Assembly: GCF_900107455.1 (NCBI RefSeq)
Contig: NZ_FNQB01000003.1
Span: 1,880,709 to 1,944,708 of the forward strand
DNA from: Asanoa ishikariensis
Lineage (GTDB): Bacteria; Actinomycetota; Actinomycetes; Mycobacteriales; Micromonosporaceae
Direction: 5' to 3'
Length of the DNA: 64,000 nt
Shown: positions 52,313 to 63,256 of the stretch, piece after piece
Position numbering within the stretch: the first letter of the stretch is position 1
How the letters are laid out: every line of letters starts with the position of its first letter
Program-made: the position numbers and the translations under genes
Notes under the pieces: model-generated
Databases searched by the model: none
What the model was told of the DNA's origin: nothing
What the model saw: only the letters and a program-made list of their open reading frames with translations

Positions 52313-54256
52313 ATGTGCGGAATCCTGGCCTTCTTCAGCGCGCACGGCGCGGCCGGCGCCCACGCGGACGCGATCGCCGGAGCGTTGGAGAGCCTTCACC
52401 ACCGTGGTCCCGACGAGACCGGGGTGGAGGTGATCGGCAACGACGCGGTCTTCGGCCACAAGCGGCTCTCGATCATCGACGTGGCGTTCAGCCACGAGCC
52501 GCTCCCCTACGCGGGCGGGCGCTACCTGCTGACCTTCAACGGCGAGATCTACAACTACATCGAGCTGCGTGAGGAGCTGGCCCGCGACTACGGCGCCACG
52601 TTCCAGACCCAGGGCGACGGCGAGGTGATCGCCGCCGGCTATCACTTCTGGGGCGAGAAGGTGCTCACCCGACTGCGGGGCATGTTCGCCTTCGTCATCT
52701 GGGACCGCCAGGAGCGCCGAGCGTTCGGTGCCCGCGACTACTTCGGCATCAAGCCGCTGCACTACCTCCAGACCGTCGACGGCGTCTACCTCGCGTCGGA
52801 GAAGAAGGCGCTGCTGCCCTTCGCACCCGCCGCCCACGCCGGCGACGCCGGTGTCGACACCGCCAGCCTCTCGCACTACCTGACGCTCCAGTACGTGCCC
52901 GAGCCCGGCACGCTGCACCAGGGCATCTCCCGGATCGGCTCCGGCGAGTGCCTGAGCTGGACGCCCGGCTACCCGATCGAGGTGCGCCGCTGGTACCGCC
53001 CGGTCTTCAACCCGGCACCGGTCCCGGACCAGGAGCGGCTGTTCACCGAGATCCGCGAGACCCTGCGCGAGAGCGTGCGGCTGCACATGCGCTCCGACGT
53101 GCCGGTCGGCTCGTTCCTGTCCAGCGGCATCGACAGCACCGCGGTGGTCGCGCTGGCACGGCAGTTCAACCCCAACATCCTGACCTTCACCGTCGGGTAC
53201 GACGTCCCGGGCTACTCGGAGATCGAGGTCGCCCAGGAGTCGGCGCGGCACCTCGAGGTCACCACGATCCCGACCAAGATCGGTCCGCAGGACATGATGG
53301 ACGCGCTCCCGCGGATCATCTGGCACCTGGACGACCCGGTGGCGGACCCGGCGCTCGTGCCGCTCTACTTCGTGGCGCAGAAGGCCGCCGAGCACGTCAC
53401 GGTGGTGCTGTCCGGCGAGGGCGCCGACGAGTTCTTCGGCGGCTACACGATCTACCGCGAGCCGCTGTCGCTGTCGGCGGTCAACGGCCTGCCCGACCAG
53501 ATGCAGAAGGGCCTCCGGGCCGTCTCCAAGGTCATCCCGCAGGGCGTGAAGGGCAAGAGCTTCCTGGAGCGCGGCACGACGCCGCTCGAGGAGCGCTACT
53601 ACGGCAACGCGCGGATGTTCACCGAGGAGGAGAAGCAGAGCCTGCTCCGGCGGTACGACCCTTCGGTGCGCTACACCGACGTCACCGCACCGATCTACGC
53701 GGAGGTCCCCGACCTCGACGACGTCACCAAGATGCAGTACATCGACCTCTACACGTGGCTGCGCGGCGACATCCTGGTCAAGGCCGACCGGATCTCGATG
53801 GCGCACTCGCTGGAGGTCCGGGTGCCGTTCCTGGACCGCGAGGTCTTCGACGTGGCCTCCCGGATCCCGGTCGAGCTCAAGCTCCCGCCGCGCTCCGACG
53901 CCACCAAGTGGGCGATGCGCCAGGCCCTTCAGGGCGTCGTACCGCCGGCGATCGTCAATCGCAAGAAGCTCGGCTTCCCGACCCCGACCCGGGTCTGGCT
54001 GGCCGGCGAGATGTACGAGTGGACCCGCTGGATCATCGCCAACTCGGCCGCCGGCGAGCTGATCGACCTCAGCTACGCCCTGCGCCTGCTCGACGAGCAC
54101 AAGCGGGGCGAGGTCGACCACTCCCGCAAGGTCTGGACGGTCCTGGTCTTCTGCATCTGGCACGCCATCTTCGTGGCACGCACGCTCGACCCGGGCATCA
54201 CCCGCAACCAGTCGGCCCTGCTCACCAAGCCGGTGGTCGGCTCGATGGTGGCTTAG
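52313..54256 (+). CDS. asnB: Asparagine synthase-like amidotransferase
   Basis: 647 residues from the ATG that makes Cys2 the glutaminase nucleophile (MCGILAFF); an ATG three codons upstream would bury it. N-terminal glutamine amidotransferase domain, then a PP-loop ATP domain SFLSSGIDSTAVVALA (about 269-284). It makes Asn from Asp using Gln and ATP. The length and context also fit the LtsA/AsnB group of actinobacteria, which amidates meso-diaminopimelate in peptidoglycan. The sequence alone does not settle which. Confidence 0.85.
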   Translation: MCGILAFFSAHGAAGAHADAIAGALESLHHRGPDETGVEVIGNDAVFGHKRLSIIDVAFSHEPLPYAGGRYLLTFNGEIYNYIELREELARDYGATFQTQGDGEVIAAGYHFWGEKVLTRLRGMFAFVIWDRQERRAFGARDYFGIKPLHYLQTVDGVYLASEKKALLPFAPAAHAGDAGVDTASLSHYLTLQYVPEPGTLHQGISRIGSGECLSWTPGYPIEVRRWYRPVFNPAPVPDQERLFTEIRETLRESVRLHMRSDVPVGSFLSSGIDSTAVVALARQFNPNILTFTVGYDVPGYSEIEVAQESARHLEVTTIPTKIGPQDMMDALPRIIWHLDDPVADPALVPLYFVAQKAAEHVTVVLSGEGADEFFGGYTIYREPLSLSAVNGLPDQMQKGLRAVSKVIPQGVKGKSFLERGTTPLEERYYGNARMFTEEEKQSLLRRYDPSVRYTDVTAPIYAEVPDLDDVTKMQYIDLYTWLRGDILVKADRISMAHSLEVRVPFLDREVFDVASRIPVELKLPPRSDATKWAMRQALQGVVPPAIVNRKKLGFPTPTRVWLAGEMYEWTRWIIANSAAGELIDLSYALRLLDEHKRGEVDHSRKVWTVLVFCIWHAIFVARTLDPGITRNQSALLTKPVVGSMVA

Positions 54257-54259
54257 GGC

Positions 54260-54745
54260 TCAGGTCATCATCCAGAGCGCCTGCGCGGCGCCAGGCGCGA
54301 AATGCCTGGCGCCGAGCTGGGCGACCAGAGTCGGCGACGTGCGCTCGGCGGTCATCAACAGCGTGTGGACCATCCGGCCCACCCACTGGGTCGAGGCCGG
54401 GTGGTTCCAGTCGACCGGCTCCAGCGGCACGAGCAGCCGGGCCAACACCGAGGCCCGGCGGCCGTCGCCCGGCTCGATGTGGTGTGAGCCGAAGACCGAC
54501 TCCCTGTTGAGCGCGTTGACGAGCTCGTAGGCCTTCTCGTCGAGCCAGAACTCCGTCGCCAGCCCGCAGATCACCGACAGAAACGGCTCGGGCTGGACGC
54601 CGGCCTTGGGCGTGAGGACGGCCACGGTCGCACTGCCGACCACGGCCACGGCTCGGTGCTCGCCCATCGTGAGCTGCTGCCAGCGGCCCGGGTAGTGGGC
54701 CTCGACCAGCGCCTGCGCGAATTCCATGCCTTCGTCGAGGTTCAT
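54260..54745 (-). CDS. YbjN-like hypothetical protein
   Basis: 161 residues from the ATG with GGGGAGAGG upstream; the frame is open for 63 nt more. It begins MNLDEGMEFAQALVEAHYPG and contains LLVPLEPVDWNHPASTQWVG (about 115), an alternation of strands and helices like YbjN/type III secretion-chaperone folds. Cytoplasmic; function unknown. It converges on asnB with a 3-nt gap and is divergent from the RyR gene. Confidence 0.55.
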   Translation of the reverse strand: MNLDEGMEFAQALVEAHYPGRWQQLTMGEHRAVAVVGSATVAVLTPKAGVQPEPFLSVICGLATEFWLDEKAYELVNALNRESVFGSHHIEPGDGRRASVLARLLVPLEPVDWNHPASTQWVGRMVHTLLMTAERTSPTLVAQLGARHFAPGAAQALWMMT

Positions 54746-54842
54746 CGCCTCTCCCCATCGGAGCCTCCGCCGCGCGGGAGGAGTCTGCGACGAGCCAAGA
54801 GTGACCACAATCCGTCAGACGGTCACGTCACACATCGACGGA

Positions 54843-54848
54843 TAACAT
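54843..54848 (+). promoter_or_regulatory. -10 box of leaderless TrkA-N/RyR gene
   Basis: TAACAT ends 6 nt before the ATG at 54855. This suggests that the four-gene island 54855-59592 begins transcription here. Confidence 0.55.
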
Positions 54849-54854
54849 GAGCGC

Positions 54855-56579
54855 ATGGCGAGCCGGAGCGGTGGGTTCGGTGATCTGCCTCGGACACCGG
54901 TTGCCCCGGTGTTGTGGCTGGCGTTCGCGATTCTCGCCGTCATCTCGTTCGGGTGCGGGCTGGTCGGGCTCGAGCAATACCTCCGGGAGAACCCGGGCCT
55001 CGGCTACAGCGGCCACCCGCTCGACATCCTCTACTACGCCCTCCAGCTTTTCGTGCTCGGCTCTCCCCCGCTCGACGCCGGCGGGCCGTTTCCGGCGATC
55101 CTCGACTTCGCCCGGTTCGCCGCGCCCACCGTCACCGCGTACGCGCTGATCGAGGCCAGCCGCCTGCTCTTCGCCTCCGAGATCAGGAAGCTGCGGGCCC
55201 GCACCGCGCGCGGGCACGTGATCGTCGTCGGCGACACCCTGGTGGCCACCACGCTCGCCCGGCGGCTCCGGCAGGCCGGCGACCAGGTGGTCACGGTGCC
55301 GAGCAAGGCGACGGAGACCGGTCCGGCCCCCCGGGTCGCCGGTGCGGCCCGCGACCCCGACATCCTGCGCGCCGCCAGCGTCGGCCGGGCCCGGGCCGTC
55401 TACGCCTGCACCGACGACAGCGCCGCCAACACGGCGATCGCGCTGGCGGCCGCGCGGCCCCGCCGCAACGGATCGACCCTCGCCGTGTACGCCCAGGTCG
55501 CCGACCCGGAGGTGTGCGCCGCGCTGCAGGCCCGGCTGCTGAGCGCGCCGACCAGGCGCGGCATGCGACTCGACTTCTTCAACATCGACGACCTCGCCGC
55601 CCGGCACCTGGTGGCGCGCGAGCCACTGACGCTGCCGGACGCGCGACCGCCGACCATCGCGATCCTCGGCGCCACCGCGTTCGGCCGCGCCGTCCTCGTG
55701 GAGCTCGCCCGCCAATGGCGGATCCGGGATCGTGCCGCCCAGCCGCTGCCGATCGAGATCGTCGACCCGACCGCGGGTGCGGCGGTGACCCACCTGACCG
55801 AGCGGTACCCGTTCCTGACCCGGGTCTGCAAGATCACGCCGCACGACTTCGACCTCGAGCGGCTGCTCGCCACGCCGTCGGACGGGCCGGTCCCGGACCG
55901 CGTGTTCATCTGTTACGACGACGAGCAGCAGGCGCTCAAAGCGGCGCTCACCGCCGAGCAGGTCTGGCCCGGCGAGCCGGGCTCGGTCGTGGTCCGGCTG
56001 GACCGGCTGGCCAGCCTGCGGGAGGCGTTCGACGGCGGCGACCGGGTGCTCGACGAGCTGTCCGGCACGCTGCGGCTGTTCGGCGTCGTCCACGCGGCCT
56101 GCGACCCCGCCCTGATCGGCGACGACCTGGTCGAGCGGCTGGCCCGGGTGATCCACGAGCGCTACGTACTCGACCTGACCAGCCGCGGCGCCAGCGGTCC
56201 CGCCCTGGTGCCCTGGGACGACCTGCCCGACCGCCTGCGGCTGACCAACCGGTCCCAGGCCGAGGACATCGGCCGCAAGCTGCGTGCGATCGGCTGCACG
56301 CTCTCGCCGAGGGTCGGTCCGGGGCGCGAGCACGTGCTGGCCGACAAGGAGGTCGAGCGGCTCGCCGTGATGGAGCACGAACGCTGGCGGCAGGACCGGG
56401 TCGGCCAGGGCTGGCGGTTCGCCGCCGACCGCGACGACGAGCACAAACTGCATCCGGCGATGGCGGCCTGGCCGGCGTTGCCCGACGAGATGCGTACGCG
56501 CAATCTCGATGAGATCCGGCAGTTGCCGGCTATTCTCGCGGATGCCGGCTTCCGCATCGTCCGGCTCCGCACCACCTAG
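54855..56579 (+). CDS. Membrane protein with two TrkA-N domains and a C-terminal RyR domain
   Basis: 574 residues. Two N-terminal helices (VLWLAFAILAVISFGCGLVGL, about 19-39; FAAPTVTAYALIEASRLLF, about 86-104) flank a re-entrant-like loop ILYYALQLFVLGSPP that has no K+-channel TVGYG filter. Then two Rossmann/TrkA-N (RCK-like) domains: GHVIVVGDTLVATTLARRL (about 120) and TIAILGATAFGRAVLVELAR (about 267). The end is a RyR domain, AVMEHERWRQDRVGQGW to about 570. RyR and RCK domains bind small ligands, RCK usually nucleotides. It may be a nucleotide-gated channel or sensor (inference). It is 8 nt before a SLOG-like gene. Confidence 0.78.
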   Translation: MASRSGGFGDLPRTPVAPVLWLAFAILAVISFGCGLVGLEQYLRENPGLGYSGHPLDILYYALQLFVLGSPPLDAGGPFPAILDFARFAAPTVTAYALIEASRLLFASEIRKLRARTARGHVIVVGDTLVATTLARRLRQAGDQVVTVPSKATETGPAPRVAGAARDPDILRAASVGRARAVYACTDDSAANTAIALAAARPRRNGSTLAVYAQVADPEVCAALQARLLSAPTRRGMRLDFFNIDDLAARHLVAREPLTLPDARPPTIAILGATAFGRAVLVELARQWRIRDRAAQPLPIEIVDPTAGAAVTHLTERYPFLTRVCKITPHDFDLERLLATPSDGPVPDRVFICYDDEQQALKAALTAEQVWPGEPGSVVVRLDRLASLREAFDGGDRVLDELSGTLRLFGVVHAACDPALIGDDLVERLARVIHERYVLDLTSRGASGPALVPWDDLPDRLRLTNRSQAEDIGRKLRAIGCTLSPRVGPGREHVLADKEVERLAVMEHERWRQDRVGQGWRFAADRDDEHKLHPAMAAWPALPDEMRTRNLDEIRQLPAILADAGFRIVRLRTT

Positions 56580-56587
56580 GAGAGGGC

Positions 56588-57061
56588 ATGCCGCGCATTG
56601 GTGTCACCGGACACGTGCGGCTCGCCGAGGGCACTGCGGAGTTGGTCTACGCCGAGCTTGTCGCGACCCTCACCGCGCACGGCGACGGCGCCCTGCACGG
56701 GGTCACGTGTCTCGCCGACGGCGCCGACCAGCTCTTCGCCCGCGCCGTGGCCGCGCTCGGCGGCACCTACGAGGTGATCCTGCCGGCCACCGACTACCGC
56801 ACCGTCGTCGGCGACCGGAAGACCTTCGACGACCTGCTCGGCAAGGCCGTCCACGTCGACTACGCGCCGTTCGCGACGTCGGAGCCGGCCGCCTACTTCG
56901 CCGCCAGCGAGTTGCTGCTGCGCCGGGTCGACCACCTAGTCGCGGTGTGGGACGGCCAACCGTCCGACGTGGTCAGCAGCACCGCCAACGTGGTGCGCAC
57001 CGCCCGCGACCATGGCCTGCCGGTGACCGTGATCTGGCCGGCGGGTGCCCGGCGCGCCTGA
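56588..57061 (+). CDS. SLOG-superfamily (LOG/DprA-like) nucleotide-sensor protein
   Basis: 157 residues. GVTGHVRLAEGTAELVYAEL at the start; the core motif LADGADQLFARAVAALGG (about 43-60) followed by YEVILPATDYR; and VDHLVAVWDGQPS (about 116) fits the Rossmann-like SLOG fold, whose members bind nucleotides or nucleotide derivatives. No catalytic LOG phosphoribohydrolase motif (PGGxGT) is present, so ligand sensing is more likely than cytokinin-type chemistry. The gene starts 8 nt after the RyR-domain gene, with GGAGAGG nearly adjacent to the ATG. Confidence 0.75.
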   Translation: MPRIGVTGHVRLAEGTAELVYAELVATLTAHGDGALHGVTCLADGADQLFARAVAALGGTYEVILPATDYRTVVGDRKTFDDLLGKAVHVDYAPFATSEPAAYFAASELLLRRVDHLVAVWDGQPSDVVSSTANVVRTARDHGLPVTVIWPAGARRA

Positions 57062-57121
57062 GTTCTGTCCGGTGCCTGACACGTTTGCCTCTCGTTCATC
57101 GAATCCGGTTCACCATGCGCC

Positions 57122-57700
57122 ATGAACCTCAGTCCGCTGCTCATCGCGACCATCGTGGTCGCCATCCTCGTCGTCCTGGTCGCGTTCTGGGCGATCCGCA
57201 CGTTCAACGTGCTGATCCGTCAGCGCAACCAGGTCCGCGCGTCCTGGGCGCAGATCGACGTGCAGCTCAAGCGCCGGCACGACCTGGTGCCCAACCTGGT
57301 CGAAACCGTCAAGGGGTACGCCGGACACGAGCGCGCCACGCTCGACGCCGTGGTGGCCGCCCGGGCCGGCGCGATGGCCGCCGGCGCCGATTCGTCGGTC
57401 GACCGTCGTGCCGCCGCCGAGGGTGTGCTGACCCAGACGCTGGGCCGGCTGTTCGCGCTCGCCGAGGCGTACCCGGACCTCAAGGCGAACCAGAACTTCC
57501 TCGCCCTCCAGAACGAGCTCGCCAACACCGAGGACAAGATCGCGTACGCCCGGCAGTTCTACAACACGGCCGTCCAGGCGCTCGACAACACGGCCCACTC
57601 GTTCCCGAGCCTGTTGGTCGCCGGTGCCACGGGGATCCGGCCGCCCGACTACTTCCAGGCCTCCGGTGCCGAGCAGGCCCCGGTCCAGGTCCGTTTCTGA
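57122..57700 (+). CDS. lemA: LemA-family membrane protein
   Basis: 192 residues. N-terminal helix LLIATIVVAILVVLVAFWAI (about 5-24), then the coiled LemA domain: NVLIRQRNQVRASWAQIDVQ, LKRRHDLVPNLVETVKGYAG, NELANTEDKIAYARQFYNTA. LemA proteins sit in the membrane with a helical domain outside; function is unknown. It is followed 5 nt later by a DUF2207-like gene, a common pairing. A 60-nt gap separates it from the SLOG gene. Confidence 0.92.
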   Translation: MNLSPLLIATIVVAILVVLVAFWAIRTFNVLIRQRNQVRASWAQIDVQLKRRHDLVPNLVETVKGYAGHERATLDAVVAARAGAMAAGADSSVDRRAAAEGVLTQTLGRLFALAEAYPDLKANQNFLALQNELANTEDKIAYARQFYNTAVQALDNTAHSFPSLLVAGATGIRPPDYFQASGAEQAPVQVRF

Positions 57701-57705
57701 CCTCC

Positions 57706-59592
57706 ATGTCGCTCACCATCGCGATCGCCGTCGCTGTCGTCGCGACGGCGGCCTGGATCGGGCTGTTCGGCCTGATCCTGCTGATCACCCGGTCGTTCGC
57801 GCCCACGCCGGCGCCGGCCACCATGGACCTCGGCCCCGAGCCGCCGGCCGTGGTCAACCTGCTCGCCAACCGGTGGACCCGCCCCGACGAGGACGCCGCC
57901 GAGGCGACCCTGCTCGACCTGGCCGGCCGCCGCTACTACGAGATCCGCCAGCCCGGGGACGACCCGGTGCACAGCACGATCCACCTCTCCTCTCGCACGC
58001 CCTCCGGCCCGCCGCTGCTGCCTTTCGAGGAGCGACTGCTCTCCCGGATCCGCGCCGCGGCCGTCGGCGGCGTCGTGCCGCTGACGGCGCTGACCTTCAG
58101 GGACGCGGGCCAGGCGCGCGGGTGGCGCCGGCGGTTCGACGCCGAGGTGGTCGCGCACGCGCGCCGGCTCGGCCTGTCCCGCCGCCGGATCAGCAAGGCC
58201 CAGATCTCGCTGCTGTCGCTGGCCGGCGTGGTGCCAGCGCTCGCGATCGGGTTCGCGCTCCTCCTGCAGTTCGAGCGCAACGCGGCACCCGAGGACAAGG
58301 GCGGCGGCTTTGTCGCGATGTTCTTCTCCCTGCTCGTCGTGACCTCCACCTGCGGCCTGATCGCCGGGCGTTACCGGGGCGAGCGGTCCACCCCGTTGGG
58401 CCGCCAGGTAGCGGCCCGCTGGCTGGGTGTCCGGGACTGGCTGGCCGGCCACGACGCGTTCGCCGACCTGCCGCCGGCCGCGGTGATGGTCTGGGACCGC
58501 TACCTCGGCTACGGGGCCGCCGTCCACGTGGCCCACGCCGCCACGGCAGCGCTCGACCTAGGGATGGGCTCGAAGTACCTGGTCTGGTCCTCCTACGGCG
58601 GCCACTGGCGCCGGGTCAAGGTGCGCTACCCCCGCGTGCTCGCCCGCTACGGCCTGCCGACGGGAAAGCTGGTCAAGGGCGGCCTGATCCGGCTGGCGCT
58701 GGGCTTCGTCGTGGCCCTCATCAGCCGCTCGTTCCCGGACGTGACGCCGGACCAGGTCGGCGCGTTCGACACCTCGTGGGGCGGCGAGGACATCTCGGCC
58801 TTCGCGTCGCCCACCCGCCTGATCACGGCGCTGCTGGCCACGCTGCTGATCGGCTGGGGCCTCTACCGGATCGTCCGCGCCACCGTCGACCACCACAACC
58901 CGGTGGAGCTCACCGGCGAGGTGCTGTGGATCGAGGTCTGGCGCTCGGCGTCGGAGGGCGAGGACAGCCCGTCGATCCCGTACCTGCACCACATCGCCGT
59001 CGACGACGGCACGACGGACCGCACGACGGCCTGGGGCCTGCCGTCGGAATGGTCTTCGCGGTCGTCACCGGGTGATGTCGTGCGGGTGTCGGTGCGCCGC
59101 TGGAGCCGCCGGGTGGTGGCCCTGACGGTGCTCAAGCAGGGCGGCGGGCGCGCGTTGCACAGCGGCTTCGACACCAGCGACAACACCGACAACCTGGTCC
59201 TGGAGGCGTTGGGCGAGCGGACCAGGCCGGCTGGGGTCGGCGTCCGCCTGCAGGCGGCCGCGGACGTGCTGACGGTCGAGGACGTGGCGCGCGCGATCGG
59301 CGCACCGATCCAGGTCCGCGGGATCGGCCCGATCAACGCCCTGTACGAGACGGCGGACGGCAAACCGGTCGCGATGATCCAGATGCAACGGGGTCCGCTC
59401 GCGAACCTGTTCTGGGCAGCGGCGAAGCGCGGCACCCCGGTCCCGGGCATCGGCGACGAGGCCTTCATGACCGACACCGGCGGCGCCATCCGCAAGGGAG
59501 ACGCGGTCGTGGTGCTGGTCCTGCACAAGGGCGGCCGGTCGGCCGCGCCACACCTGCCGTGGCTGCTGGGCCAGGTCGCCACGCGCCTCTGA
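57706..59592 (+). CDS. DUF2207-like membrane protein with extra C-terminal domain
   Basis: 628 residues from the ATG giving MSLTIAIAVAVVATAAWIGL; the open frame runs further upstream through other genes but is not coding there. One N-terminal helix, a cytoplasmic winged-helix-like part (EATLLDLAGRRYYEIRQPG, about 64; then the RRRFDAEVV region), two helices around 165-220, a helix about 370, an OB-like domain (LTGEVLWIEVWRS, about 405), and a C-terminal 130-residue domain (LTVEDVARAIGAPIQV, IPGIGDEAFMTD-like; DAVVVLVLHKGG) that looks like the DUF3558-type or lipoprotein sensor fold. The usual signal peptide and N-terminal extracytoplasmic domain of DUF2207 are missing. Confidence 0.72.
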   Translation: MSLTIAIAVAVVATAAWIGLFGLILLITRSFAPTPAPATMDLGPEPPAVVNLLANRWTRPDEDAAEATLLDLAGRRYYEIRQPGDDPVHSTIHLSSRTPSGPPLLPFEERLLSRIRAAAVGGVVPLTALTFRDAGQARGWRRRFDAEVVAHARRLGLSRRRISKAQISLLSLAGVVPALAIGFALLLQFERNAAPEDKGGGFVAMFFSLLVVTSTCGLIAGRYRGERSTPLGRQVAARWLGVRDWLAGHDAFADLPPAAVMVWDRYLGYGAAVHVAHAATAALDLGMGSKYLVWSSYGGHWRRVKVRYPRVLARYGLPTGKLVKGGLIRLALGFVVALISRSFPDVTPDQVGAFDTSWGGEDISAFASPTRLITALLATLLIGWGLYRIVRATVDHHNPVELTGEVLWIEVWRSASEGEDSPSIPYLHHIAVDDGTTDRTTAWGLPSEWSSRSSPGDVVRVSVRRWSRRVVALTVLKQGGGRALHSGFDTSDNTDNLVLEALGERTRPAGVGVRLQAAADVLTVEDVARAIGAPIQVRGIGPINALYETADGKPVAMIQMQRGPLANLFWAAAKRGTPVPGIGDEAFMTDTGGAIRKGDAVVVLVLHKGGRSAAPHLPWLLGQVATRL

Positions 59593-60045
59593 CCCGCCCA
59601 GGACCGTCCGACCACGGCGGCTGGGTCCAGCGGGCCAGGCGGCGCGCGACCCACCCGCGACCGACCGACGACGGCCGCCGGGTCCAACCGGTCGGGCGGC
59701 GCGCGACCGGCCGCGACCTTTGACCGCGGCCGCCGGGTCCAGCGGGCCGGCCGGTGAGCGACCCGTCCGCGACCGTCCAACCCGCAGCGCCCGGATCCAC
59801 AGGTTGGAGGGAGCACGACCGCCCGCGACCGCCCACCCGACCGCGCCCACGTCCAAGGGGCCGGCGGGCGCACGACCGCCTGCGACGGCCCAACCCACCG
59901 TGCCCACGTCCAACGGGCCGGCGGGCGCACGACCGCCCGCGACGGCCCAACCCACCGCGCCCACGTCCAACAGGCCGGCGGGCGCACGACCGCCGGCGAC
60001 CGTCCGACCGCGGCGCCCGGGTCCAACCGGTCGGCCGGCACGGAC
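59593..60045. repeat. Degenerate 57-bp tandem array, about eight units
   Basis: Landmark GGGTCCA (or ACGTCCA) occurs at 59623, 59680, 59735, 59793, 59849, 59906, 59963 and 60019, a period of 55-58. The three units from 59816 to 59986 are nearly identical 57-mers beginning CGACCGCC; the outer ones are diverged. Each ends in a GGGCCGGCGGGCGCA-like block. Confidence 0.85.
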
Positions 60046-60110
60046 AACAGGCGCCGCATCGAGGCGACCCCGTGCGTGTCCCGCGACGGGGTAGGCGTCT
60101 TGCGGCGCCC

Positions 60111-60148
60111 TACATGCCGGAACATGTGCGTACATGTTCCGGCATGTA
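60111..60148. repeat. 38-bp palindrome, 16-bp arms, 6-nt spacer
   Basis: Perfect inverted repeat TACATGCCGGAACATG - tgcgta - CATGTTCCGGCATGTA, 19 nt past the pullulanase stop. It resembles the palindrome at 2508-2537 in spacer (TGCNTA), in the CATG ends and in its place after a minus-strand gene. Confidence 0.85.
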
Positions 60149-60166
60149 CGACCCCAGAGAGACCAC

Positions 60167-62779
<2,613 letters not shown>

Positions 62780-62804
62780 CCGAGGATCCTCTCATCACCG
62801 TCTC

Positions 62805-63194
62805 TCACGCGGCGTGGATGACGGTGCAGATGGCCGGCCCTTCGTTGGTCGTCCTGATCAGGTAGACGTAGCGCTCGCCCGGCACGCACTGCCCACCGCT
62901 GTCGAGAAACTCCCATTCGACGGTGACGAGCGAGAGCGCCGCACTGAGCCGCTGCACGTCGTCGATCTTCGCGTGGGCGGCGATGAGCTGCCGATCCTGG
63001 TAGTCAGGAGCGGCACCGATGAACGACAGTGCGACGGAGGCGGGCGAGGAGAAGGTGAACGTGTACGCGTCGGCCACGACGCTGCCGGGGAGCGCGTAGC
63101 AGCCGGCGATCGCTGGCACGTCGCCCGCGGTCAACGCGGACCCGTACCGGTCGAAGAAGTCGGACAGGACGTCAAGGTCGGTCTTGGCGTTCAC
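62805..63194 (-). CDS. NTF2-like protein
   Basis: 129 residues from a GTG with AAGGAG only 2 nt upstream. It begins MNAKTDLDVLSDFFDRYGSA, and the fold is alpha + beta with FFDRYGSALTAGDVPAIAGC (about 13-32) and TVEWEFLDSGGQ, resembling SnoaL/NTF2-like cone folds. No catalytic residue set can be recognised. It ends 26 nt before the pullulanase start and may share its transcript; divergent from the serpin gene. Confidence 0.72.
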   Translation of the reverse strand: MNAKTDLDVLSDFFDRYGSALTAGDVPAIAGCYALPGSVVADAYTFTFSSPASVALSFIGAAPDYQDRQLIAAHAKIDDVQRLSAALSLVTVEWEFLDSGGQCVPGERYVYLIRTTNEGPAICTVIHAA

Positions 63195-63256
63195 GGCTCC
63201 TTAAGTTGCCGGCGGCGTGTCGGCGCAAACCCGGCCTGGCTGGCAGAGTGGGCTTT

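Larger units (their letters stand above)
59593..60166. other. 574-base non-coding region with tandem array and palindrome
   Basis: Between the DUF2207-like gene and the convergent pullulanase gene. It holds the 57-bp tandem array (59593-60045) and the 38-bp palindrome (60111-60148). Frames run through it on both strands because 57 is a multiple of three, but none has a domain, a ribosome binding site or a non-repetitive product. Confidence 0.75.

Noticed and set aside
54855..59592. CBASS or Thoeris-type defence island
   Set aside because: No cyclase, TIR, nuclease or protease effector gene is present. The RyR/SLOG pair is suggestive but not a known system.
59593..60045. CRISPR array
   Set aside because: There is no alternation of constant repeats and unique spacers. 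The whole 57-bp unit is repeated and diverges gradually, and no cas genes are near.
59720..60094. Plus-strand frame encoding a PPATAQPTAPTSNGPAG repeat protein
   Set aside because: The period is explained by the 57-bp repeat. There is no ribosome binding site, and frames are open on both strands equally.
60111..60148. Chromosome dimer resolution site (dif)
   Set aside because: The 6-nt spacer fits, but the arms are fully palindromic and do not match the TTCGCCGATAA-type arm of actinobacterial dif.
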